Source: Smallanthus sonchifolius (Eukaryota > Streptophyta > Magnoliopsida > Asterales > Asteraceae). Taken from it: a stretch of 64,000 bases of DNA. The stretch lies in the NCBI GenBank assembly GCA_023525975.1, contig CM042034.1, positions 2,983,501 to 3,047,500 of the forward strand, written 5' to 3'. Within the stretch, counting starts at the first letter, position 1, and each line of letters opens with the position of its first letter. Positions 45,284 to 56,700 of this stretch are shown one piece after another. The position numbers and the translations under genes were made by a program. The notes under the pieces were generated by a model, which saw only the letters and a list, made by a program, of their open reading frames with translations, had not been told where the DNA came from and did not search any database.

Positions 45284-47671
45284 TCAGCTCTCAGCCGCGC
45301 TGAAGACAGTAAGCAACGCCATGAAAAGATTGATGACATCAAGATACAAAGAAACCGCAGCCCAAATGTACTCATCATACGTGTACCGTTTGATCAGATT
45401 ATCAGTGTCATAGACTATGTATCCACAGAAGATTATAGCGGCCAAACACCCGTATATCATAACCGAAAACTTACCCAGAGGAAAGAATATCTGCAACAAC
45501 AAAAATTAAGACATCAATAAGAAATGTTGGAAACAAAAAACTAAAACTATGGTGGTCACACTCACACTCACAACTCACGAACCTGAATGAGCCCAAAGAC
45601 GAGAAGCACCATAAGGGCACCGAGTAAGAACGGGCCTAAGAAATTGAAGTCATAACCTCTCTTGGCAGCCCAAAATGTGAACAAGGTGAGACTCACAACC
45701 ACCACTGTCGTCAAAATAGTCGCTTCGAGTATCACCTTTCCTGCAATCCTCAACAATTAAGCAATCTGTTCTATCCAATGTTGTTAAGAATGGGTTGAAC
45801 CGATTCAATTGTTCGCCACGCTTGAGTACTTCTTTTATGAAAAATACAAACATACCAAAAAAAACCTTTCCTCCATCCCAAGGGTGGATCAAACATGTAA
45901 CAATTTACTATTTAAATTTTATACATTATACAAATATTTGAGTAAAGTGTCATTTTCGTCCTTTTGTTTGTCCATTTTAGCCACTTTAATCCAAAAACTA
46001 TTTTTCTAGCTTTTTCGTCACTGACTTTTCAAAATCTATCCAACTCCGTCTATATTTTAACGTTAAATCAGAGACAATTTGGTCTTTTCAATATCCTTCT
46101 TGAATGCCATAGAGAGTATAAGGCAATTGAAAATACTAGATTGTCCTTGATTTAACGTTAAAATATAGACAGAGTTAGTCAGGTGGATGAAAATGGCTAG
46201 ATTTTGAAAAGTTAGTGACAAAAAAGCTAAAAAAAAGTTTTTGGATTAAAGTATCTAAACCACATACAAAAATGACACTTTACTCTAAATATTTTTTTTT
46301 AAATTAATTATGATGTAATCTGGTTTTTTAAGCTCGGTTCAAGCGGTCGGACATGGATAGTTTGATACCATGCCCGGTTTTAAAAAATTTCATAGGAAGT
46401 ATCAATAGTTTCCTAGAAAGGTATCAATTGTGTCATTTGAATAGATTTGTATCCATTAAAATTGTCATCAGTTAAAAAGCAAATGCTATGTGTTACCGAG
46501 AATTTGAAATTAGACACGCATTAAACCTGGAAAATGTGAACTGACGGAAATGTTGAGAGTAGGCTTACCGCTAGTGAAAGCACAAGACAAACCGACTGTG
46601 AAAGCAAGAGAGACGGTGAAAATGCCAAGAAACACATAGTTGATAGGATGACGTTGATGATAGTAATACAATGGGCATAAGGCTGTACGTACAACAAAAC
46701 AACACGTCAATTCAATAAAAATAGACCTGTAAACAAATCAAACGTTAAGTAACTATTCGGTGAAAAGTTGTTTTATGATTATTCATTTAATAAACGAACA
46801 GACATGATCATAAATTTCTGTTTATTTAGTTAAACGAACGAACACGAACGAATGTTCCCATCGTTCAGTTATGTTCATGAACGTTAGTATATATTCGTTC
46901 ATTTATGTTAGTTTATTTACCCGTCGTTCATTTATGTTCATGAACGTTAGTTTATGTTCGTTCATTTACATTCGTTTATTTACGTTCAAATATTTCATGT
47001 TCGTCCATTTACGTTCATTTAAATCTTAATTCAAATTATATTTATTACTAATATTGCTTCACGATTAGTTTGATTTTCTAATTGTAATTTCGAATTTAAT
47101 TTAGATCTCTTTGCGTTACTTTCGAAAATGTTAGATGTATGTATTTTAAAATTTAACGTGGAAATTTATTTTTACTTTTAATTTGTGTTCGTGTGTTTAT
47201 ATTTGTTTGTGTTAGTTTAAGTTCGTGAATCATTCTTTTAGAATATTAACGAACGAACATAAACAAGAAAATCTATTCATTTAAGTCAGTGTGTTTATTC
47301 ATCTGTTTGATTAAAGTTAAGTAAACGAACACCGCCACCAAAACGAACACACAGCATTAAACCTAAACAAAATTATAACTCAAAAACCCCCAGCGAAATT
47401 GATATTATAACTTACTAATGAACGGCGTGATGAAGAGAAGAATATAACAAGCCAATCCACCTCTGGTAGTTGTTAAGAAAGTGGCAATAGGATGATACGA
47501 GACAACGAAAGCACCAACAGCGACGGTGAGAAGCAACTGTATCGCGACGATGGAGTAAATCTTACGGATGAACGACCACCGGAGTTCCGGCGTCTCCGAC
47601 ATCTTCTGGTACAGCATTCCAGTTTGTCCAGTCTCCAAGTCGGTCTTCGCGAACGGCGGTTGGTTCAACAT
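45284..47671 (-). CDS. LIFEGUARD/BIL4-like membrane protein, tandem copy 2
   Basis: Exons 47671-47416, 46682-46569, 45740-45583, 45490-45284, the same lengths and phases as the other copies; 735 nt, 244 residues. The start is taken at MLNQPPFAKTD to match the paralogues, although an in-frame ATG exists 60 nt upstream at 47731. It carries LCPLYYYHQRHPINY at the exon 2 start, FTFWAAKRGYDFNFLGPF in exon 3 and YDTDNLIKRYTYDEYIW in exon 4. No lesion was seen. Introns 1 and 2 are enlarged by transposon material (GTTCG-rich element 46725-47340; foldback 45942-46287). Confidence 0.93.
45942..46287. mobile_element. Foldback MITE in intron 2 of LFG copy 2
   Basis: Begins AGTAAAGTGTCATTTTCGTC and ends as its reverse complement GAC...GACACTTTACT. 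The arms stay complementary for over 100 bp, including TATTTTAACGTTAAATCA on the left and TGATTTAACGTTAAAATATA on the right. No ORF is present. A flanking duplication is not clear because the AAATATTT flanks are themselves inverted. Confidence 0.75.
46725..47340. mobile_element. GTTCGTTCATTTA-repeat element in intron 1 of LFG copy 2
   Basis: Many copies of GTTCGTTCATTTA, GTTCATGAACGTTAG and, at the ends, the inverse AAACGAACGAACA. Such short subterminal motifs mark plant hAT-like non-autonomous elements. Exact termini are not found. Confidence 0.5.
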
Positions 47672-47739
47672 CTTGACGTAAAATTCCGGCGATTTGATTC
47701 GGAATTGAGAAATTAGGGCTTTTTCAAACAAATTCTGAA

Positions 47740-49190
47740 GTTAGAGAGTAATTAGCACGCGATTTAAAGCAAATGTTTTCCGTTTTCCACGAAGCTTGAA
47801 ATTGGAATCTTTTTCATAAAGAACATTTAAAAAAGATATACAACAATAAAAATGAAATATATTTAATGTTTATGAGAATCGAGTTAATTTAATTATCGAC
47901 AAATTTATTTTGATATTAGTTCTCCACTTGTATGTATTTATATTTGTGAAGTAATAACATTTTTTTATATATTTTTTAATAGTAACTTTTACTCTAAATA
48001 TCATCTAATTCTGAAGCATTTAAACATACATTATATTTGTGGTGCAATGTCACTAAGTCATAAGACCATGAGTGTTACGTTATGTAACCGTAAAATTTAC
48101 TCTTTATTTACCGTAGTATATCTTGTGAACATTATATAAAAGTTCTTATTCGGCTCATGATTCTTTATTTAAAATTGATTTTATATTAAACACATCAATA
48201 ATAAATCAAACCTCAGACCAGAACATGTTTCGCATACTTGTTATAATTGTCCCCTACTTGGATTTAGACCACATGAGTTGTTTAATATCAAACTAACTTT
48301 TAACAAAGAATCATGAAAACCACACAAAAACACACGCATATTAGACGACTATGTAGCGTGATAACAAGACCTCGTAGGTAAAGTAAAAAAAGAGATGAAG
48401 CATGGTCCAAAGCTAAGTACATGGGAGATGTTTTGGTTGAGGTTCTTGAGGACGGACATTGGCCCTCTTTTTTTTCTTTCGTTTTCTAAATACCAACTTT
48501 TATTGTTTTTATATACATACTTATTGAAACTTGAACAATAACAATTTAACAAAATTAAAAATTTATAAGAGTAGGAATTTATAAAATGCATGCATTTATA
48601 TAATTAAGAATTTTAAACTTCATAAACTATTTTTTTAATATGACATTTGCGTTTAATTATGTAATATTTAGATGAGATTAATTTCTTTTATTTTTTATAT
48701 ATGATATTAAAAACCAAATTAGTAGAAGAAATAGTAAACTAAAAAGTTAAATGCAAAACTGGGGCGAGCAAGATTTTTGGCTGCTGCTATCCGAGAATTT
48801 TCAATATTTGAATTGAAGGTTCATACTCTCAAACTTATTTGATCTTATAAACTTATATAGTTTTCTCGAATAAATTGTGAATTTTCTAAAATACTATTAT
48901 ATAAGAACTTATAAGAACATTCAAAACAAAAACTTACAAGAACATCCAAATACGATTGGATTAAAAAGAGCATAGGCAGACAATCATCCAATTACAAGCA
49001 AAAGCAACCAACAAGTAAACCGAATTGGTAGTATATATACGAGAATTATGCCACAATTTCCCCAAAATCCTTGCTAAAAATAAAATAAAAAACTTTATAA
49101 AATAAAAAACTTCCGAATGCGACCAATATATTCATTCATATATATAACGTCTTACATCTATTCTACAAATTCCATCAAAACCATTAAGCT
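47740..49190. other. Intergenic between LFG copies 2 and 3
   Basis: AT-rich, with no domain-bearing ORF. The part next to 47671 should contain the promoter of copy 2, and the part just left of 49192 the 3' UTR of copy 3. Confidence 0.5.
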
Positions 49191-49191
49191 A

Positions 49192-50807
49192 TCAACTGTC
49201 AGCAGCTCTGAAGACAGTAAGCAACGCCATGAAAAGATTAATGACATCAAGATACAAAGCAACCGCAGCCCAAATGTACTCGTCATACGTGTACCGTTTG
49301 ATCAGGTTATCAGTGTCATAGACTATGTATCCACAGAAGATTATAGCGGCCAAACACCCGTATATCATAACCGAAATCTTACCCAGAGGAAAGAATATCT
49401 GCAAAAATGAAAAAAAAAATTTCAAGAAATTGAAAGTTTAAAACTATTGGTGTTCATGCAAGGAGGGTGACCCACGAACCTGAATGAGGGCAAAGATGAA
49501 AAGAACCATGATGGCACCGAATAAGAATGGGCCCAAGAAATTGAAGTCATAACCTCTCTTGGCGGCCCAAAATGTGAACAAAGTGAGGCTCACAACCACC
49601 ACTGCTGTCAAAATTACAGCTTCCAATATCACCTTTCCTGCAATCAAATCAATATCCTCAACAATTCACCAACCTTTTTCTATAAATGTTGTTCAAACCA
49701 ATCCCTTTCAATTTACATGAGTTCAAACCGCACTGACCGGTGGCAACCGGACACACAACCGGTTCGGCTGTGTAGTTGAACAGCTGCTATTTGAATCGGG
49801 TGAACCGGACCGGTTAGTCTCACCTGATTTTCTGAATCTTTTTTTTACTTCTATCTAGAAAAAAACTCATTTTCTTGTTAATTTAGTATTTCAAGTTGTT
49901 CCATTTTCAAATTAATCTATAATTTAGTGTTTCAAGTTTATTTAACTTGATATGCCATTAAAATTGAAAATTTAGATAAAACAAAAAATATATTTTATAT
50001 TTTGTATCTTTATACAAAGTTTAAAATTTTAAATCATCTATGACGTCATCCGGTTCTTACATCCTCTAAAACAACCGGTTTGCTACCTGTTTCCGGTTGT
50101 AAAAACATTGGTGACAGCTAGACAAGTGAACTTCATTTCTTAGAGTATATAAGACTTGTACTTCATAATATATTAATACTTTTGATACATTATCTATTTA
50201 AGACAAACAATAATATAGTGTTTAAATTTTCGGTAATATAAATCAAAATTAATCAAGTAGAGGCTTAATTACCGCTAGTGAAAGCACAAGTCAAACCGAC
50301 TGCAAAAGCAAGAGAGACGGTGAAGATGCCGAGAAGCACATAGTTGACAGGATGACGCTGATGATAGTAATACAATGGGCATAAGGCTGCAGTACAACAA
50401 TAATAACACAGATTTAATCAAATCATGAAATCAAACCACATTATAACAGAAACGAAATTATAACCCTAGCGAATTCACGCGAACGAAATTAGAACACAAA
50501 AATCTCACTAAATTAACAATCGCAGAGGATGAAATTGAAACGATAACTTACTAATGAACGGCGTGATGATGAGAAGAATGTAACAAGCCAATCCACCGCT
50601 GGTAGTTGTTAAGAAAGTGACGATAGGATGATAGGAGACGACGATAGCACCAACAGCGACGGTGAGAAGCAACTGTATCGCAACAATGGAGTAGATCTTA
50701 CGAATGAAGGACCAGCGGAGTTCCGGCGACTCCAACATCATCGGGTACAGCGTTCGGTTTGGTCCAGTCTCCAAGTCGGTCTTCGCAAATGGCGATTGGT
50801 TCCACAT
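49192..50807 (-). CDS. LIFEGUARD/BIL4-like membrane protein, tandem copy 3
   Basis: Exons 50807-50552, 50386-50273, 49637-49480, 49398-49192; 735 nt, 244 residues, no lesion. Start MWNQSPFAKTDLETG. The N-terminal segment LYPMMLESPELRWSFIRK is closest of the three to recalled Arabidopsis BIL4 (At3g63310), so this may be the copy closest to the ancestral form. Other motifs: FTFWAAKRGYDFNFLGPF, GCLAAIIFCGYIVYDTDN, LYLDVINLFMALLTVF. The exon 2 donor is GTAATT rather than GTAAGC as in the other two. Intron 2 contains an inserted AACCGG-motif repeat (about 49715-50110). It lies upstream-most in the array, next to the PP2C-kinase gene. Confidence 0.94.
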
Positions 50808-51395
50808 GTTGATGAAATTCCGGCGATTGGAGTTAGAATTGAGAGGTTAGGGTTTCTGGTTGGATGATTGAGAAGGTATTGGAACAAATGCTGAAGTTGA
50901 TGATGAAGAAATTAGGGGATTCGAAGCGGTTATAAGGCGATTGCGAGTGGTTTTCAGAGGAAGCGAGAAACTTCTTGAGTTTTATAGTGGCGTACACCCG
51001 TGGTTTCCTGCCACGTGTCTCAATATAAGCTATCCGTTATCTAGAGTTTTCTGGGTCAGTCTTGTTTTCTTTGTTATTAACTCAGGTTACTGTATTTTAA
51101 AAAAAAAAACGTTGGGTTATAGTTTAAAAACTTTAGGTTCAGAAGGTTGATAAGCAAATATTAAATACTTAATAATAAATATTTAGAAATTATTATAAAA
51201 AAGTTTAGAAATTAATGAAAATAAAAAATAGTAATAAAGATTTAGAAAATATTATTAATTAATAAAGATTTAAACTAAATGAAGTATTAAATAGTTGCTA
51301 AAAAAATATTAAATGGTTAGTAATGAAATAAATAAGCTAGAAAATGATTATTTGGCTCATAGAATTGTGGTATGTAGCGTAACTATTTACTTGTT

Positions 51396-51397
<2 letters not shown>

Positions 51398-51425
<28 letters not shown>
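51398..51425. repeat. (TA)n microsatellite
   Basis: About thirteen TA units directly left of the MITE at 51429. Confidence 0.85.
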
Positions 51426-51427
<2 letters not shown>

Positions 51428-51428
51428 A

Positions 51429-51604
51429 AGGACATGTTCAATTGATAACCATAATTTTGGCGAGAATCATGCATTCTACACAAATGTATGTAGCGTCCTT
51501 ACTTTATTTATGCAAAAATGCATACATGCATCCTTACATTTGTATAGAAATACACGGTTCTTTTGGTTCACGTCAAAATTATGGTTCTTAATTGAACATG
51601 TCCC
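51429..51604. mobile_element. Mutator-like MITE with 10-bp flanking duplication
   Basis: Left end AGGACATGTTCAATTGATAA and right end, reversed, GGGACATGTTCAATTAAGAA are inverted complements. It is flanked by TATATATGTA at 51419-51428 and 51605-51614. The 10-bp length fits Mutator-like elements, though the flank is part of an AT repeat. 176 bp. Confidence 0.7.
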
Positions 51605-53739
51605 TATATATGTATATCTTATTTTATATTAACATTAATAAGCAACGCGATAAACAACGGTTGTTGCATTGATGTTTTAACATGTGTATGAAGTGTTTAC
51701 TCTAGTGGTTTAGTTTCCACCTTAGGGGTTGCGGTATACCTCCGTGAAACAACCACACGAGTCTATGTGACACCCTCACTTTGTGAAAACACCGTCCCTT
51801 CTTCACGTGAGGCTTGACATGAGAATTCTCACAGGAGGGATGGGAAGAGAGAGAGAGAGTAGTGATTGGGTGTGATATGTGTGAGGCACTTGAACACTAC
51901 CCCCTCCCCAAATAAGACGTGAGAGGGCTCACCTCACGGAGATGTATAGCAGATGTCATTACCTATCTAAGGTTGCATACTTGGATGTTCAATCCTTAGC
52001 TACACGGTTTATTTGTTTTTTCACCCATTTTTTGTTACGTACCCATGTTCTCAAAGTCCTATTTTTCTGCATGAATATTGTTTCTTGTTTATCCATGTCT
52101 GCACGTTTATTTCATAGCATGATTTCCTTTATTTAGGTTAGTGGTTTTCCCATATTTATATTAGTTATTTCCCTCCATGTTTTGTAAGCCTTTAAAAGGC
52201 ATGTTTGCTTATGTGATATGCATGAATGAAATTATGAATTTAGTCTAAAAACTCTTTAAATATTCTCCTGGTCATTTCTAATTTTCATTATGTTTATCTT
52301 AACCCAATCGGTACTTATTAGTACCGGTAATTGATTGGCCTAAGAAAATAGAAGAAAACTTGAGAGAAATTTAGAGAAGAATCTTGAGACTAATTCATAA
52401 TTTTTCATTCATAAAAATCAAATTATAGACTCTTTTGCATAATAAATAGATGAAAATAAAGTTGCTAACTACCCATGACCCCATAGGTCATAACTCACGT
52501 AAATAGAACATACACATTGCATAAACAACTTTGACCACTATTATTAACCAACTACTATTACCTACTACACCTTCAATTAATTAGAAAACACAATCTAAAC
52601 CTCTTAGACATTAATATGGAGGCACGTATCATTTTTCTTGTTGGGCTTTCAATTACAACTTTTATCACTAAAATGGAAAATTATTAAATGTCAGATCAAA
52701 TATGTAGACTTCCAACAAAAGTGAGATGTGTCATAAACGAAGGAAAATTTTCCATTTTGGTCACTAAAATAAAAAAAAAATTAAATGCAGATCATATTGA
52801 TTGACGTATGCTAATTGCCAAAGACTCAAGTTTCTCTTTAATGAAGTAGACCTTCAACAAAAGCAAAGTCCAAGTAAAAAAAACAAGATCTGAGCACTCA
52901 AGTAAATAAAACATTTCACATAAACTTTAGATCTTGTTTAAAATAAAACGTAAGACCGGTAATTTAAAATTTTTTAATTCTTTTTTAAACGACGAAAGGT
53001 GTATATAAAATAACTAACAAGAAGCTAGCAAAAGAGTTGCATCACATCACATGAAAAAAGTTAAATGTGCTAGAAAAAACATCAACCACCCCACACCGGA
53101 TATTGATACAAACCACATTTTAAAACAAATTAAATACAAAACTAAACGGGTTAAACATGAACCTCAAACCCGTTTGAATTGTATTTTTATGCCGTGCCAT
53201 AAATCCACACTTAATTTTAATACATCTCTCGATTTCTTATTAAGTTCATTTTTGTTACCATAATATGCAGTAAACCATGATGAAATACGTTAGAAAAACC
53301 TCATCAATTAGACATTATCAGATTCAGATACTACCGGAATGAAGGAATAAAAAACAAATCATATTATTGATACAAAAGTGAGAAACTAAACCAGTTTCTA
53401 TTTCGGTTTAAAGCAGAAATATATATACAGAACCTATAAAACAAACATTTACGAATGCGATAAATGCGTGGTCTAAATTTGACAAGTTCGCCTCAAAAAC
53501 CATGAACCTGGAAACAAATTAAGGATTGTAGGAGAAAATAACTAAAAAGGTAACATCTTGAAGTATATTCAAATGTTCACAACTTCACTACTTTAATCAG
53601 AGTTCTTAATCATACTTTAATATATTATTTATTTTAAGAAATATTAAACGAATATATACAAATATGTCAAATGTAAACTCCCATTTTGCCAGTTACTGTG
53701 AAAGCAAAGGAAAACAGTATCTGTTGAACATTGTGTATA

Positions 53740-56700
53740 TCATTGTGTTGATTGGTGTGTAAAATAAGGATGCCTCAAAGCATCATCAACGGTCAATCGA
53801 TCCTCCTGCGTTTCAGTTACTAATAATTATCGTGGCGAAATTAAAATACAAAAGCATGTAAAATAAAGGGGTGTTTGGGATTGCTTATTAAAAGTATTTA
53901 TAAATAATTAATGTGTTAATTGTGGTTACAACAACAATAAAGATCTTTAGAGAAAAACAGTTGAGGTTTAAGAATTAAAAATTCATTTAGACAAACTTCA
54001 ACCCGTTTGGCATGTTCCCCTTTTAAATATTATTTAACCCGTTTGAGATAAGACACAGCGTGACCCAATTATGAGTAAATGGGTCGAAATTGCCACCTTT
54101 ATTATTAATAAACCTTTTCATAAAAACTTACCGGATCCCATACTAATAGTTGGCGTACTAATCTCAGAGCCCAAACGTTCGGAAACCTGCTTAGAAAAGG
54201 AAAAAGAAGAAAACATTAATGTAAGAAGCCATGGTTAAATATGAATAATCATATTATGAACTATGATAAGGTGATCGAACCCAAACCAACCCTATTTTAA
54301 GAGGATCTCTGCTCTTAATCTGACTTGAAAAGAATTCCTCAGAGCATTTCCATGAAGCTGGTGAACCCGATCTCTAAATCCAAATATAAAACTTAATTAG
54401 TACACAACTTTACAAAGCAATTCCTTAAAACAAGAGTTAAAAGTACAATAGAGGGGGCGGTTTTGACTCATTTATTTGTGAATGGGTCGATTTAAATTAC
54501 ACTTAACGGATCAACCAAGTAAGAAAGTAGCTCAAAGTGTATTTTCAATGCAAAAACCTCCAAATTCATTTTATTCAAAAAAATAAAAAAAAAATACTAC
54601 CATCGATATAATGCAATTTTTGTTATTGAATTTAACACGCTAATTGTTTACATATAATTTAAATTTTGTGGACAATAAGTGTTTTAGGTCAACCCAGCCA
54701 ACCCCGACTAGTACAGAAATTTAAATGTTTTGGGTCAACCCATTACCCAACCAGCCCCACCGGACAAACTTTGTCACCTTCAGTTTTACACAACTGTATA
54801 CAAATTTCACTTTCCTTTCTGAAATTTATGAGGGAATTCAACTACAGCACATAGCCTTAAAAAAAACATGGTTGTTGATATTAATAATATACTGTCGTCC
54901 CACTATAAAATAATGCATTACGATGATAAAATAGTTCAAACCCAAGCAAAATGCTTTATTGACCCTTTTTTTGGTATGCATGTAGAAAGTGTAAGTTTAG
55001 AAAATAAAGGATCAACTAACCTTCCCATTGTGACCCCAAGATAGCAGATGATTTGCTGAACTCCCCGGAAGCAAAATGCATAATTCCATAAATGACCTTA
55101 GTCTGCCACCTCAGCAAATAACCAACTGTCAAGCTTAACAAGCAAGTACAAAGAACAACCAACACTTGGAAAAAAACGAGAAAAAAGTGGGGCAGATAAT
55201 GGGTCAAAAAGATGACTTTTGAACGTGTCACTCCGACCCAGAACACTTTTTTCCAAACTTTTAATTCTTCTATATATAATAAGCATAAATATGATTATAA
55301 AAACCATATAAAATTCAAGAATGATATGTTTTTTCAAAGAATAGGATTTAGGAGGTTTTACTCTCATAAATAAATTGAATGTATATACCTTTTTGAACCT
55401 TTTCCTTTTTAGCTAACTTTTTAAATTTATGTTACCCATTTGACCATTAAATAAAAAATTTATATATTTATTTTATTTTGTGCTAGATAGGAGTTACTTA
55501 TAAGCGAGCTCCTTCAATCCTTCATTCCAGCCTTCAAGATGTTGTTCCAAAAGAGCACGCGTTATGGCATCTATTTGAAACACATTTGGTGATCCTATAA
55601 TCAACTCTAAGATCACAACACCAACACTCCACATATCATACCTATCAACAATTCAACATACAACAATAATAACAAAATAAAATTGGGACAATCTAACAGA
55701 ACTTATCAAGGAAATGGAATTCATTTAGTAGTCTGGAAATTTTCACAATGAGAGGATATAGAGGCAGAAAATTGGCTGGCTGGGTAACATGTCAAAACGT
55801 GTAATCATTTTCTATGGTTCACGTTGACCTGAAAAAGGTTTTTTTACTGATTTTTATCTTTTATACAAAAAATAGTGTTCAGCTATGATTACAAAATTTT
55901 ATTGTTTCAATAATAATCTTTTTTTAATAAAGTGATTAAAAAGGTTTCATGCATTAAAATAATATTTAGGTGATTTCAACCCGTTCGACATGTTTCCTTT
56001 TTAGCTATTTCTTATGAAATAATGTATACATAGGCCACCATGTATCCAAAAGTTTCCACTAAGGCCACTTAAATACTAAAATAATTTTAGAAGCCATCCA
56101 AGTATCAATCTGGTTTCGTTCATGCCAATTCTAACAAAACTTGAAACAATTATAAAATGACAATACCCCTAAACTTAATCTTTTGTCGCTTTAAATGACA
56201 AATTCACAAATCAACTAATATATGTTTTTGACAATCCATCTAGAGTTGAAGCTTTTGAGAATAACAGGTGGCATTTTTGTGACATTTACAACTCAAGATG
56301 TGACTGAAGCTTTCAAATATAAAGGCAAATGTTCCATTTTAGAATTTTCTGGCAAGTTTTTTTTTTGCCAGAATCGACATAACTGAAACCAAATTGATAC
56401 TTGGGCGGCCTCTAAAATTTGTTAATAGTTAGACGGCATTAACAAAAACTTTTGAATACTTGGGCAGCCAATGTATATACATTACTCCTTTCACGTTTGA
56501 GATAAAACACAACCCAAGTTGACCCATTCGTAATTAAATGGGTCGAAATTGCCACTTGTAATTTTTGTACTAACAAGATATAGAAGCCGTACTTTGTAGT
56601 TATGCTTGCTGGCCCATGATACCAGGTAGCATTCAGAAAAGCTTCTGGAGGCATGTACTCGTAAGTTTGTTCATCCCTGATGAAGACAAGAAATGAATAA

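Larger units (their letters stand above)
50810..53735. other. Intergenic between LFG copy 3 and the PP2C-kinase gene
   Basis: Contains an AT-rich dispersed repeat (51165-51375), a Mutator-like MITE (51429-51604), a MITE-like segment with weak inverted ends GCGGTATACCTCCGTGA and TCACGGAGATGTATAGC (about 51725-51955), and LTR-like debris around 51960-52650 (for example AACTACCCATGACCCCA, recalling the LTR at 26240). No gene is recognised. The 3' UTR of the kinase gene is expected at about 53450-53740. Confidence 0.5.
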
